A stretch of DNA of 64,000 bases. Origin: Actinomyces ruminis. Its GTDB lineage: Bacteria; Actinomycetota; Actinomycetes; Actinomycetales; Actinomycetaceae. Position numbers and translations under genes: made by a program. This document shows, piece after piece, positions 1 to 7,527 of this stretch. The notes below the pieces were generated by a model. It was not told the origin of the DNA. It worked only from the letters and a program-made list of their open reading frames with translations, and ran no database searches. Each line of letters opens with the position of its first letter. Within the stretch, counting starts at the first letter, position 1. The DNA lies in the NCBI RefSeq assembly GCF_002154335.2, contig NZ_MTPX02000031.1:23551-87550 (forward strand), written 5' to 3'.

Positions 1-373
1 CGTCGTCGGCGTACGGGATGCCGTGACGGGCAAGACGGTTCTGGGACCGGAGCCGCTCGAAGTCGCGGCGCAGGGCCTGCGGCGGCGGGCCGTAGAGCGG
101 GAGGCCAACGCCGAGTTCATCCGTGGCGTCGATGCGCTCTCTTCCCGCTATGCCGAGGTGTTCAATCTTGTGGCGCGAGGCCTGAGCAACCGGCAGGTGG
201 CAGCAAAGACGGGGCGAACAGAGTCGACCGTGCGCACGTACCTCTCGGAGATTCTCCAAACCCTGAACTGCTCCTCTCGCACCGAACTCGCGGTCAAGGC
301 CAACCGCCTCGGGCTGGTGGCGGACGATTCAGCGCGATGGCATCGGCCGAGTCGCAGAGTGGGGCGTAAGTAG
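1..373 (+). CDS. LuxR-type transcriptional regulator, C-terminal part (5' end outside window)
   Basis: The reading frame is open from the window edge to the TAG stop. The first possible start inside the window is a GTG at 23, but the open upstream frame suggests the gene begins earlier. The last 65 or so residues form a LuxR/NarL-type helix-turn-helix: LSSRYAEVFNLVARGLSNRQ followed by a recognition helix around ESTVRTYLSEIL. Such domains usually follow a receiver domain, so a two-component response regulator is likely, although no receiver is visible here. The neighbours downstream are small membrane proteins and an ABC transporter, which it may control; that is inference. Confidence 0.8.
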   Translation, partial: VVGVRDAVTGKTVLGPEPLEVAAQGLRRRAVEREANAEFIRGVDALSSRYAEVFNLVARGLSNRQVAAKTGRTESTVRTYLSEILQTLNCSSRTELAVKANRLGLVADDSARWHRPSRRVGRK

Positions 374-414
374 CAGCCTTGGCGGTTCTCGCTCCCGCTG
401 GGCGCAGCAAGGTT

Positions 415-430
415 ACTGACATTTGTCGGT
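415..430. promoter_or_regulatory. 16-bp near-perfect palindrome, possible operator
   Basis: ACTGACATTTGTCGGT is an inverted repeat with one mismatch pair. It lies between the LuxR-type gene and the small peptide ORF. Position and symmetry suit a regulator binding site, but no regulator can be assigned. Confidence 0.3.
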
Positions 431-520
431 GTTCCAGGTGAGGGATGAGTCATACCCTCGTATTGCATCGGCCGGCGGTTGGTCGATGAGCAGGTGACTG
501 TTTTTCAAAGGAGAATCATC

Positions 521-601
521 ATGTCGGTCAAGGGTGCGGGACGTGTGGTATTCGGCGTGCAGCTGGCCGCCGCAGCTTTCACCTGCAGAGGAGAGTTGTG
601 A
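521..601 (+). CDS. Possible 26-residue peptide or leader, translationally coupled to next gene
   Basis: A short ORF starts ATG TCG GTC AAG. A strong Shine-Dalgarno AAAGGAG lies 7 bases upstream, better than for many longer genes here. Its TGA stop overlaps the GTG start of the following membrane protein as GTGA, the usual sign of translational coupling. The peptide has Lys and Arg near the N-terminus, a hydrophobic centre (VVFGVQLAAAAF) and one Cys near the end. It could be a leader peptide that sets translation of the next gene, a small membrane peptide, or a signalling or bacteriocin-like peptide. No homologue is recognised; coding status rests on the ribosome site and the overlap. Confidence 0.4.
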   Translation: MSVKGAGRVVFGVQLAAAAFTCRGEL

Positions 602-822
602 ACTCGATGGCGCCTCAGCGCCGTAGGCCACCGATGTGGCGGCTTGCGGTGGAGTTCTTTTGGGGGCTGCTGTTGGCTAGGGTGATACTAGGGCTCATTG
701 ACGGCGACAACCTGAGGTCGACTGAGGCCTGGTTGACGCCCCGCGCTTGGGGGTATCCGCTTTTCTTCGCCGTCGTCGGGGTGTACTCCTACCTGTACTG
801 GATGCGTCACCGGGATGACTGA
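598..822 (+). CDS. Small two-helix membrane protein, paralogue 1
   Basis: This protein has 74 residues with two hydrophobic segments, roughly residues 16-32 (EFFWGLLLARVILGLI) and 50-67 (YPLFFAVVGVYSYLYWM), and a basic N-terminus. It is clearly paralogous to the next gene at 1105: both share WRL, QFFW/EFFW, VLLVAR/LLLAR and the ending GVYSYLYWM-x-HRDD. The GTG start overlaps the stop of the 26-residue ORF and follows GAGGAG. The family is unknown. The duplicated pair sits directly before an ABC transporter, which suggests a membrane role linked to it. Confidence 0.6.
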   Translation: MNSMAPQRRRPPMWRLAVEFFWGLLLARVILGLIDGDNLRSTEAWLTPRAWGYPLFFAVVGVYSYLYWMRHRDD

Positions 823-1071
823 CAGCTCTGGCCAGGAGAACAAAAGCTCGTACGGTAGCGCGATAGCTCGGGACACGGATGCGATGATGCGGGGAGGACG
901 GGCGCCGGGAGGTGCGCCCCGGCCCCGGTTCGCGCGACGTAAGCGGGCTACTGCCGCTCCACGACCGAACCCCTCGGCTCCCACATCCAAGCGCAATCGA
1001 TCCCAGACAGCCCTGACATACCCCGCACCGGAAGGTCTGAGCAGGCATGGGCGGAACCGTGAGGCGCCCAC

Positions 1072-1077
1072 TATAAT
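1072..1077 (+). promoter_or_regulatory. Consensus -10 element TATAAT before second membrane-protein paralogue
   Basis: A perfect TATAAT lies 28 bases before the ATG at 1105, with a strong AAAGGAGG ribosome site between them. No good -35 hexamer is visible. Perfect -10 boxes are rare in DNA this GC-rich, so a separate promoter for the second paralogue is likely. The 823-1104 gap holds nothing else I can identify. Confidence 0.5.
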
Positions 1078-1104
1078 GGAAAGCGTTTACAAAGGAGGTC
1101 GCAG

Positions 1105-1329
1105 ATGACCGCTGTTAGCGGACGTGTGCAGCGCCGTCGGCTGACGGCATGGCGGTTGGTTGCGCAGTTCTTCTGGGTGCTGCTGGTAGCCAGAATCATC
1201 ACGGGACTAACACTCACGGGGTTGTCTCTTGATTCTTGGTTGGCTCTTCGCACTTGGCTCTTCCCGTTGGGCTTTGCGGTTATCGGGGTGTACTCCTACC
1301 TGTATTGGATGAGCCACCGAGACGACTGA
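1105..1329 (+). CDS. Small two-helix membrane protein, paralogue 2
   Basis: This 74-residue paralogue of the protein at 598 has the same length and the same C-terminal ending GVYSYLYWMSHRDD. It has two hydrophobic segments, at about residues 19-36 and 50-67. The ATG is preceded by AAAGGAGG seven bases upstream, which fixes the start. It has its own TATAAT promoter, so the two copies may be expressed independently. The function is unknown. The ABC ATPase gene follows after 80 bp. Confidence 0.65.
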   Translation: MTAVSGRVQRRRLTAWRLVAQFFWVLLVARIITGLTLTGLSLDSWLALRTWLFPLGFAVIGVYSYLYWMSHRDD

Positions 1330-1409
1330 GACTTCCGTCCGATTGGACGCGACTGGAATCACCCTGTGAGTCCGGCAGGTGAATCAGGGCCTGGTCAGGG
1401 GATTCCCGC

Positions 1410-2261
1410 ATGGCTGGGCCCGGGGAATCGGCGTACAACCGAAACATGGAGACGCTGACGTCGGATGGGCCAGGCACCCAGCACCGCCAAGGCAAACGGT
1501 CGCGTGAAGATACCCGGCCGGTCGTCACCTTGGACCAGGTGTCGCGAGAATTCGGCAGGCTTCAGGCACTCGCCCCGCTCGATCTGGAGGTCGGTGTGGG
1601 GCGAGTGCTCGGCCTGCTTGGCCCCAACGGCGCCGGCAAGACCACGCTGATGTCGATCATGGCCTGTGAGCTGGCGCCGAGCACCGGGGAGGTGACGGTC
1701 GGCGGCACTCTGGTTACCGACACCTCTGCCGCCCGTCGGGCCCGCCGTCGGCTCGCGCTGATGCCCCAGCGCCCGGCGTCGGTCCCGGGATTCAGTGCTC
1801 TCGACACGGTCGAGTACGCGGCCTGGGCCAAGGGCCTGCCCACACGCGGGCGGCGGGAGCCCTGCATGAACGCGCTCGACCGTGTGGGGCTGGCGGCGCA
1901 GGCCAAACGGCCGTTGCGCACCCTGTCCGGCGGCATGGTGCAGCGCGTGCACCTGGCCGCCGCTCTCGTCAGCCGCCCGGCCCTGCTGCTCCTCGATGAG
2001 CCGACCGTGGGCTTGGACCCCGCTCAGCGCATCGCCTTCCGCGCCCTGGTCGAGGAGCTCGAAGACACCGCCACTGTGCTGGCCACCCACTTGGTCGAGG
2101 ACGTGCGCGCACTCAGTGACGAGATCATGGTGCTCGACGCCGGGCAGGTCCGCTTCCGCGGCACCACGGCGGAGTCGGAGGCGAGGGCAACATCCGACGC
2201 CCCCGGAGACAACCAGCTCGAGCGTGGCTACATGAGCGTGCTCAGTCAGGAGCAGTCATGA
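1410..2261 (+). CDS. ABC transporter ATP-binding protein
   Basis: This 283-residue nucleotide-binding subunit has Walker A (GPNGAGKTT, about residues 71-79), the Q-loop region (MPQRP), the signature LSGGMVQR, Walker B LLLLDEPTVGLDP and a switch His (ATHLVED). The start at 1410 has AGGGGA seven bases upstream; an in-frame ATG at 1446 is the alternative but lacks a ribosome site. The stop overlaps the next ORF as ATGA, so it is coupled to a permease. The ATPase resembles the single-domain subunits of peptide or drug export systems. With the small membrane proteins and the LuxR regulator it may form one peptide-related or stress locus, which is inference. Confidence 0.9.
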   Translation: MAGPGESAYNRNMETLTSDGPGTQHRQGKRSREDTRPVVTLDQVSREFGRLQALAPLDLEVGVGRVLGLLGPNGAGKTTLMSIMACELAPSTGEVTVGGTLVTDTSAARRARRRLALMPQRPASVPGFSALDTVEYAAWAKGLPTRGRREPCMNALDRVGLAAQAKRPLRTLSGGMVQRVHLAAALVSRPALLLLDEPTVGLDPAQRIAFRALVEELEDTATVLATHLVEDVRALSDEIMVLDAGQVRFRGTTAESEARATSDAPGDNQLERGYMSVLSQEQS

Positions 2262-3200
2262 GCGGCGTGCTGCGCATCGAAATGCGCCGCTGTCTGCTGG
2301 TGCGCATAGCGCCGTTGGCCGCCGCGGGGCTGGTGGCCTGATGCTCAGTGACCGTCACCAGTGGCAGGGTGTGTGGCCTGCTTCCTCAGGCTCGCTATTA
2401 CCCAGGGCACGGGTGTCGGCACGCCGGAGAGCCGCTTGACCCGTATCTTCCTCTCCGGCCACGCCTGGGTGGAATTGACACCCGCAGGGGTGACGCTCGC
2501 CGCCGTTGAGGCCGCGATTGTGATTGCCGCCGCTCTGGCGCTGCCGGGTCTGCTCGCCGCTCTGCGAGCCCGTCGTGAGCGCACCGGCTTCCCGTGGCCG
2601 CGGCGAACCCGAGTGGCCGTCACCGCGGGCTGTGCGGTGTGCGTGCTCGGGGCCGGCCTCGTGCTGACCGGTCCGCCGCTGACGGTCGAGCGGGCTATTC
2701 CCGAACATCCCGTGTGCACCGATACGCAGCTGCGGCTGTGCGTGTGGCCCGAGGACGCCGCCCGGCTGCCCGCGCTGGCCACGCTCGCCGAACGGGCCAG
2801 TGCCCAGGCGGATGCGCTCGGCCTGGAGCTCCCCGAACACGTCAGCGCGTACGGGCTGGAGCCGGGGGCGTCGAGCTTCATCATCGAGTCCGATTCCGTT
2901 TGGTTCGCCGCCGACGACCTGGCGGGAATCATCGTCGGCTCGGCGGTGTCGGTCGATTGCCTGCCGACGGACGCGGATCCTGGCGTGGAGGACTTTTATC
3001 GGGCGTTCGGAGAACTCCAGGGGCTGCTCGAGCTGCGCCTGCAGGCGGCCGACAGCCGCCCCGCGGGCATGGGGGACACCAGAGCGATCGACCACGCGGA
3101 GATCGCACGCATAGCCAAGTCCGATGCGGCCACGCAGGACGCCTGGATGCAAGAGCGCCTCGACACCATGCGTGACATTGCCGCGGAGCAGTGCCAATGA
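2258..3200 (+). pseudogene. ABC transporter permease subunit, frame-disrupted
   Basis: ATG 2258 overlaps the ATPase stop and encodes MSGVLRIEMRRC and a short hydrophobic stretch, then meets TGA at 2339. Reading resumes in the next frame (WMLSDRHQWQGVWP) and then in a third frame from about 2395 to the TGA at 3200. The total length is two bases short of a whole number of codons, matching two missing bases; restoring a G at about 2338 repairs the first break (tgg-atg). The last 230 residues contain two hydrophobic segments (about 2490-2560 and 2620-2680) and a long extracytoplasmic part with WPEDAARLPALATL. The middle looks shorter than usual for such permeases, so real decay cannot be excluded. 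Confidence 0.55.
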
Positions 3201-3790
3201 GGCTCTACGTGCGCTCCCGCAGGCTGCTCGCGGCCTGCGTGCTCATGGCGATGCTCGCAGCCATCAGCGCAGTGAGCGGCACCAACATGCTGACGCTCGT
3301 ATCCCGCGGCGACCCCGTGGCGGTGCCCTACCTGCTCGTGCTCGACGCCTTCATCGCGGTACTGGCGGTCGGCAGCCTGGCCTCCCCGGTGCCCGCCATG
3401 GACCGCGGGGACGTCGGCGTCGTCGCCCGGGCCAGGTGGCTGCACCTGGCGGGCATGGGGGCGCTGGGTCTGGTGCTCGTGGTGGCGGCGTCCCTGCCCC
3501 GTTCGGGCATGGGCGCCCTGGAGGCGGGGCGCGCCTACCTCGCCTGGCTCGGCCTGGCACTGCTGGCCGCCGGCATCCTCCGCGAATCCCTGGCGGCAAT
3601 CGGACCGTTGGCGGGATTCTTCGTCATCGCCTGGTTCGGGCACCCGGCGGGAGTGCCCGCGTCGTGGAACTGGGGGCAGGCGCCCGCTACTGTGTTGACG
3701 TCCTGGTTGGTCGCCGTCGGGCTGCTGGCAGTCGGCCTGCTCGTCTGCGCCCGCCGCTGGCGCGGGGAGCTCGGTCTGCCGCGCCCATGA
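3197..3790 (+). CDS. Multi-pass membrane protein, likely transporter partner
   Basis: The start ATG 3197 overlaps the stop of the permease ORF as ATGA, giving a 197-residue protein; an in-frame GTG at 3191 is less likely. About six hydrophobic segments are visible, for example LLAACVLMAMLAAISAV, YLLVLDAFIAVLAVGSLA, LAGMGALGLVLVVAASL and WLVAVGLLAVGLLVCA. It has no recognised family motif. The overlap chain of ATPase, permease and this gene argues for one operon and a shared membrane complex. Confidence 0.65.
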   Translation: MRLYVRSRRLLAACVLMAMLAAISAVSGTNMLTLVSRGDPVAVPYLLVLDAFIAVLAVGSLASPVPAMDRGDVGVVARARWLHLAGMGALGLVLVVAASLPRSGMGALEAGRAYLAWLGLALLAAGILRESLAAIGPLAGFFVIAWFGHPAGVPASWNWGQAPATVLTSWLVAVGLLAVGLLVCARRWRGELGLPRP

Positions 3791-3791
3791 T

Positions 3792-3875
3792 AGGAACACG
3801 CCCTTCACCTCTGGTACGAGCTTTTGCACTCTGCTCCGATGGGTATACCCGCACACCAGGGTGCAAAGGCTCGCA
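3792..3875 (+). repeat. 84-bp direct repeat R1
   Basis: This copy is 81/84 identical to 4963-5046, in the same orientation. It contains a partly degenerate inverted repeat, TTTGCACTCTG against CAGGGTGCAAA, around ATGGGTATACCC. It lies just outside the 3' end of the membrane gene at 3902-4879. Confidence 0.9.
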
Positions 3876-3901
3876 TCAGCCGGTTGGTGCACTCCAGCGT
3901 C

Positions 3902-4879
3902 TTATGAGCCGGCTGTCACCGGCGCCACGGTTGTCCCTACCGCCGACCGGGCAGCCAGGGACATCGCTAACAGAATCCCGGATTGCAGGACGAGGATCGC
4001 CAACGGCATCCACTGCGATCCCCGGCCGAACAGAGCGCTGTTCGACACCACCCAAACCGCTACATGGTGAATCAGCAGGGCTACCGGTCCACCCACCGCC
4101 CCTGCCAGGAACAGCCCTCGAATCCGGAAGGCCGACGCCGTCACGGCCAGCAGCGCGAGTAGGAACACCGCGACCAGCATCACGCCACCGGCACCGATGA
4201 ACGGCAGACCGTGTTCGGAGCCGTTCAGGTTGACCTCCGTGGACAGCCATGGGCCCACCGCCGCGTCGATTCGCACGGGCGCGTACCAGCAGAGGCTCGC
4301 TACATACTGGTAATTGAGCCATCCTCGGATCAGCTGAATCGCGGAGAAGACGAGCAGGAACAGTGACACCCCCAGGCCCAACGCGACGGACACGGGGCGG
4401 GGCCGGGGCATCCGCCGTCCCGCCACCGCGGCGGTAATGCCGGTCGGGATTACCGCGACGAGCAAGGCCACCAACAGGGCGACGTCGCCACCAACGCTTT
4501 TCCCCATTACCTGAAATGCCTCATCTGTTCCTGTGAACGCGATCGCGTACGTAAGCGGTCCGCTGACCCACAATCCCGCTACGGCCGCGCTCGCCTGTCG
4601 GTGCTTCATGAGCTGTACCAGCCCGACCGTCTCAAGTACGAGCGTGGTGTACAGCCAGCCGCTCATGTTGCTGAGGGCCTCGACCAATTCCCAGATCGCG
4701 TCCGGCCCGTCTCCTCCGGTGGAGACCTCGGGCCTGCTCCGCCTGACGTGGTCAACCACGACCAGAAGGGTTATCAGCATTGTCATGACGATGAGCGCGA
4801 GCGCAGCTCGCTCCGGAGCAGTGCGTCGGCCAGCCAGGCGGTGCGCGACATTGCCGGATACCTCGATGGGAGTGGACAT
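3902..4879 (-). CDS. Eight-helix membrane protein of unknown function, flanked by repeats
   Basis: The product is 325 residues with about eight transmembrane segments, among them LALIVMTMLITLLVVV, WLYTTLVLETVGLVQL, VALLVALLVAVIPTGI, LGLGVSLFLLVFSAI and MLVAVFLLALLAVTA. I prefer the ATG at 4879 because GAAGAGG lies nine bases upstream; an ATG at 4915 would add 12 residues. No family is recognised. The gene sits between two 84-bp direct repeats, and its last 15 codons are duplicated in inverted orientation at 5071-5117, so it lies in a rearranged segment. Confidence 0.7.
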   Translation of the reverse strand: MSTPIEVSGNVAHRLAGRRTAPERAALALIVMTMLITLLVVVDHVRRSRPEVSTGGDGPDAIWELVEALSNMSGWLYTTLVLETVGLVQLMKHRQASAAVAGLWVSGPLTYAIAFTGTDEAFQVMGKSVGGDVALLVALLVAVIPTGITAAVAGRRMPRPRPVSVALGLGVSLFLLVFSAIQLIRGWLNYQYVASLCWYAPVRIDAAVGPWLSTEVNLNGSEHGLPFIGAGGVMLVAVFLLALLAVTASAFRIRGLFLAGAVGGPVALLIHHVAVWVVSNSALFGRGSQWMPLAILVLQSGILLAMSLAARSAVGTTVAPVTAGS

Positions 4880-4962
4880 GCGCCGCATCCTCTTCGGCCG
4901 CGTAATCACGGGCAATGGGCACTGCAGCCCATGTCCGCCGATGCAGGCTCGGGACGTGCAGC

Positions 4963-5046
4963 AGGAACACGTCCTTCACCTCTGGTACGAACTTTTGCAC
5001 CCTGCTCCGATGGGTATACCCGCACACCAGGGTGCAAAGGCTCGCA
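4963..5046 (+). repeat. 84-bp direct repeat R2
   Basis: Second copy of the element at 3792. Here the internal inverted repeat is perfect: TTTGCACCCTG (4994-5004) and CAGGGTGCAAA (5028-5038), with ATGGGTATACCC in the loop. Confidence 0.9.
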
Positions 5047-5070
5047 GCAGGGAGCAAAGGGTCGTAGTAG

Positions 5071-5117
5071 GCGAGATGTCCCTGGCTGTCCGGTCGGCGG
5101 TAGGGAGAACCGTGGCG
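5071..5117 (+). repeat. Inverted relic of the 3' end of the membrane gene at 3902
   Basis: The reverse complement matches 3923-3967 with two substitutions and a two-base indel. It encodes MSLAVRSAVGRTVA, like the end of the gene at 3902, but on the opposite strand and without the gene body. Confidence 0.8.
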
Positions 5118-5139
5118 GCGGGCCGACGTCGTCGGCGGG

Positions 5140-5535
5140 TTATACGGCGATGAGGTGCAGCCTGGGGTCGACGGCGTGCAGATCGCCCGGGTCGGAGGTC
5201 ACCACCGCGTGGCCATGTTTGCGGGCGTGCAGCGCCACATGGACGTAGACGACGTCGGGGTGTCCACTGCGGCCGCACAGCAGCCCCACCGCCCGCGCCG
5301 TCACATCGTCCAGCGGGATGACCTGAACCGCGGGGTCGCCGAGTAGGCGGGCGACTCGCGCCTGCCGGGGTCCTCCTCGCCACGCCTGGGCGACTACGCC
5401 GGCGGGTACTGCCAGTGCGATCCGGGCGTCGACCGCCCGGCGCAGCAGGGCCCGCATTCTGGCGTCGCCGCGCTCGAGCGCCAGCAGCGCCCCGGTGTCC
5501 AGGGTCAGGCCCGCGACCTCGCCGTCGGTGTTCAC
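5140..5535 (-). CDS. vapC: PIN-domain toxin, VapC type
   Basis: This 131-residue protein has a PIN ribonuclease outline: an early acidic residue in LDTGALLALERGD (Asp13) and a C-terminal VVTSDPGDL that carries the last acidic metal ligands. VapC toxins are Mg-dependent endoribonucleases held inactive by a VapB antitoxin. The GTG start overlaps the stop of the upstream antitoxin ORF as GTGA, the normal arrangement for this pair. The middle is divergent (RAVGLLCGRSGHPDVVYVH), so the second acidic ligand is less obvious. It lies beside a rearranged repeat region, which suits a mobile module. Confidence 0.8.
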   Translation of the reverse strand: MNTDGEVAGLTLDTGALLALERGDARMRALLRRAVDARIALAVPAGVVAQAWRGGPRQARVARLLGDPAVQVIPLDDVTARAVGLLCGRSGHPDVVYVHVALHARKHGHAVVTSDPGDLHAVDPRLHLIAV

Positions 5536-5758
5536 GCCAGGCCCAGAGCGCGGTCGGCCCAGGCCAGGTCGGCGTCGTCGACCGGGCCTAGTTCGCGATC
5601 CAGGTCATCGAGCAGCTCGGTCAGGCCGTCCTCGCGTTCGGCGCGGGCGACCGCCGAGCTGATGTAACCGGACACAGATGCCGCCCGTCCCTGTGCACCG
5701 CGCGCCTTATGGAGCTGACCTGCTCATCCGGGAGACTCACCGCAATCTTCTGAGTCAT
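5532..5758 (-). CDS. vapB: VapB-type antitoxin, one base short
   Basis: ATG 5758 opens with MTQKIAVSLPDEQVSSIRRA, typical of a ribbon-helix-helix antitoxin N-terminus. The frame then breaks near 5685; adding one G (gggcgg-G-catctg) restores SGYISSAVARAEREDGL and a stop overlapping the toxin start. The length of 227 bases is one short of 76 codons. VapB binds VapC and represses its own promoter. Direct repeats GTATGA...GTATGA just before the start could be its operator. A base-call error explains the break better than decay, because the remainder is well kept. Confidence 0.7.
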
Positions 5759-5808
5759 ACCAGAATCATACCTCTCGGACTGAGGCCTGCAATGGGTGCC
5801 GCCGTCTT

Positions 5809-5823
5809 TGCAAAACGGTTACA
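5809..5823. promoter_or_regulatory. LacI-family-like operator upstream of sugar ABC importer
   Basis: TGCAAAACGGTTACA has the TGnAA...TTnCA symmetry of LacI/GalR-family sites with a central CG. It lies upstream of the importer operon. The matching regulator is not in the window. Confidence 0.4.
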
Positions 5824-5892
5824 GGATTGCGTCGCGAGCCTGCACAAAACCCTGCGTAGATCCGCGAATTGCCCGAATTGGGCTTGCAAGGC

Positions 5893-5921
5893 TTGCAACA
5901 GGGCAGGGTCTCGTGTGTAAT
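5893..5921 (+). promoter_or_regulatory. Putative promoter of sugar ABC importer
   Basis: TTGCAA (5893-5898), a 17-bp spacer and TGTAAT (5916-5921) form a good sigma-70-type promoter about 115 bases before the start codon. The -35 lies in a doublet CTTGCAA-GG-CTTGCAA that could be a second regulator site. Confidence 0.45.
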
Positions 5922-6036
5922 GGACGCGTCATCGCCGTCGCGCTGTGGGCCGTTCCGCGGTCCATGGCTCACGATTGGCAGTTGCTCTCTACCCGGGCCT
6001 CGGCCCGGCAACTCCGTGTCCAAGGGAGGACAATCA

Positions 6037-7380
6037 ATGCGACCCATTACCCGTCGCTCCATGCTCGGTGGCTCTGCGGCGGTCGCGCTCGCCGCGACCC
6101 TTGCCGCCTGCTCCAGCGGGTCCGACTCCGGCTCCGGCGACTCGGGCACCGGCTCGGTCTACTTCCTCAACTTCAAGCCCGAGTCCGAGGACGCCTTCAA
6201 GACCATCGCCGCCACCTACAAGGAGAAGACCGGTGTCGAGGTCAAGGTGGTCACCGCCGCCTCCGGTACCTATCAGCAGACCCTCCAGACCGAGGTCGCC
6301 AAGTCTGACCCGCCCACAATCTTCAACATCAACGGCCCGGTCGGCCTGGCCACCTGGCAGGACTACGCCCTGGATCTGTCCGACACGGACTTCGTCAAGG
6401 CCCTCACCGACACCTCCTTGGCCCTGACCGACGACGCCGGCACCGTCTACGGCTCCCCGCTCACCATCGAGGGCTACGGCCTGATCTACAACGGTGAGAT
6501 CATGGACAAGTACTTCGCGACGGACGGAGCCAAGGCCTCCTCCATCGACGAGATCAAGGGCTTCGACAAGCTCAAGGAGGTCGTCGAGGACATGCAGTCC
6601 AAGAAGGACGACCTGGGCATCGACGGCGTCTTCGCCTCCACCTCCCTCACCCCCGGTGAGGACTGGCGCTGGCAGACCCACCTGTCCAACTACCCCGTCT
6701 ACTACGAGTTCAAGGACAAGGGCGTCACCGACACCCCCGACCTCGAGCTGACCTACTCGGACAACTACCAGCAGATCTTCGACCTGTACCTCAACAACTC
6801 CACGGTCGCCCCCTCCGAGGCTTCCGCCAAGAGCGTCTCCGACTCCATGGCCGAGTTCGCCCTCGGCAAGGCCGCCATGGTCCAGAACGGCAACTGGGCC
6901 TGGTCCCAGATCGCCGAGGTCGACGGCAACGTCGTCAAGGAGGACCAGATCCACTTCATGCCGATCTACATCGGCGTGGACGGCGAGGACAAGTCCGGCA
7001 TCGCGCTGGGCACCGAGAACTTCCTCTCGATCAACTCCCAGGCCTCCGAGGCCGACCAGCAGGCCTCCATCGACTTCCTCAACTGGCTGTTCACCAACGC
7101 CGAGGGGGCCAAGCTGCTCACCGACAACTCCGTGGCCCCCGCCGCCCCCTACGCGGCCTTCGCCGAGCTCGCCCCCGCCGACCCGCTCGGCGCCGAGGTT
7201 GTGGAGTACATGAACAACGACGAGCTGTACCCGATCAACTGGGTCTTCCAGACCTACCCGAGCCAGGACTTCAAGGACCAGGTCGGCCAGCACCTGTCCC
7301 AGTACGCTACCGGTAAGAAGACCTGGGACGACGTCAAGACCTACTTCGTCGAGGAGTGGAAGGCCGAGAAGAGTTCCTGA
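6037..7380 (+). CDS. Sugar ABC transporter substrate-binding lipoprotein (CUT1 family)
   Basis: The start ATG has AAGGGAGGA six bases upstream. The 447-residue product begins with a Tat-like TRRSMLGG and a lipobox LAAC with Cys25, so it is a surface lipoprotein. The body follows the family 1 extracellular solute-binding fold (for example LNFKPESEDAFKTIAATYKE near the mature start and GKAAMVQNGNWAWSQ in the centre). Two MalF/MalG-type permeases follow; no ATPase is encoded here, so a shared MsiK-like ATPase is expected from known CUT1 systems. The sugar cannot be deduced. A LacI-like operator upstream suggests control by sugar supply. Confidence 0.92.
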   Translation: MRPITRRSMLGGSAAVALAATLAACSSGSDSGSGDSGTGSVYFLNFKPESEDAFKTIAATYKEKTGVEVKVVTAASGTYQQTLQTEVAKSDPPTIFNINGPVGLATWQDYALDLSDTDFVKALTDTSLALTDDAGTVYGSPLTIEGYGLIYNGEIMDKYFATDGAKASSIDEIKGFDKLKEVVEDMQSKKDDLGIDGVFASTSLTPGEDWRWQTHLSNYPVYYEFKDKGVTDTPDLELTYSDNYQQIFDLYLNNSTVAPSEASAKSVSDSMAEFALGKAAMVQNGNWAWSQIAEVDGNVVKEDQIHFMPIYIGVDGEDKSGIALGTENFLSINSQASEADQQASIDFLNWLFTNAEGAKLLTDNSVAPAAPYAAFAELAPADPLGAEVVEYMNNDELYPINWVFQTYPSQDFKDQVGQHLSQYATGKKTWDDVKTYFVEEWKAEKSS

Positions 7381-7432
7381 TCCGCTCCGAGTGGCCGCTG
7401 ATCGGCCTCTCGCTTGAGCGAGAAACGACGAC

Positions 7433-7464
7433 GGCGGCGCCCGGTGACACTGCCGGGCGCCGCC
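7433..7464 (+). terminator. Stem-loop between binding-protein gene and permeases
   Basis: Perfect 12-bp arms GGCGGCGCCCGG and CCGGGCGCCGCC enclose an 8-base loop in the 147-bp gap. Such hairpins often protect the binding-protein mRNA or lower permease expression. Confidence 0.6.
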
Positions 7465-7527
7465 CGCCGTCACCAGTCGGCGGCCCGGTGCCGCAGCTCC
7501 AGACCCCGTGAACCCCTCGAGACACTC

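Noticed and set aside
815..1108. 97-codon open frame between the two small membrane genes
   Set aside because: Arg/Pro-rich composition, no ribosome site, and it runs over the TATAAT promoter and ribosome site of the next gene.
6034..7473. 479-codon minus-strand open frame opposite the sugar-binding protein
   Set aside because: Val/Gly/Leu-rich shadow of a strongly codon-biased gene; same for the long minus frames opposite pckG, gdhA, purD and purL.
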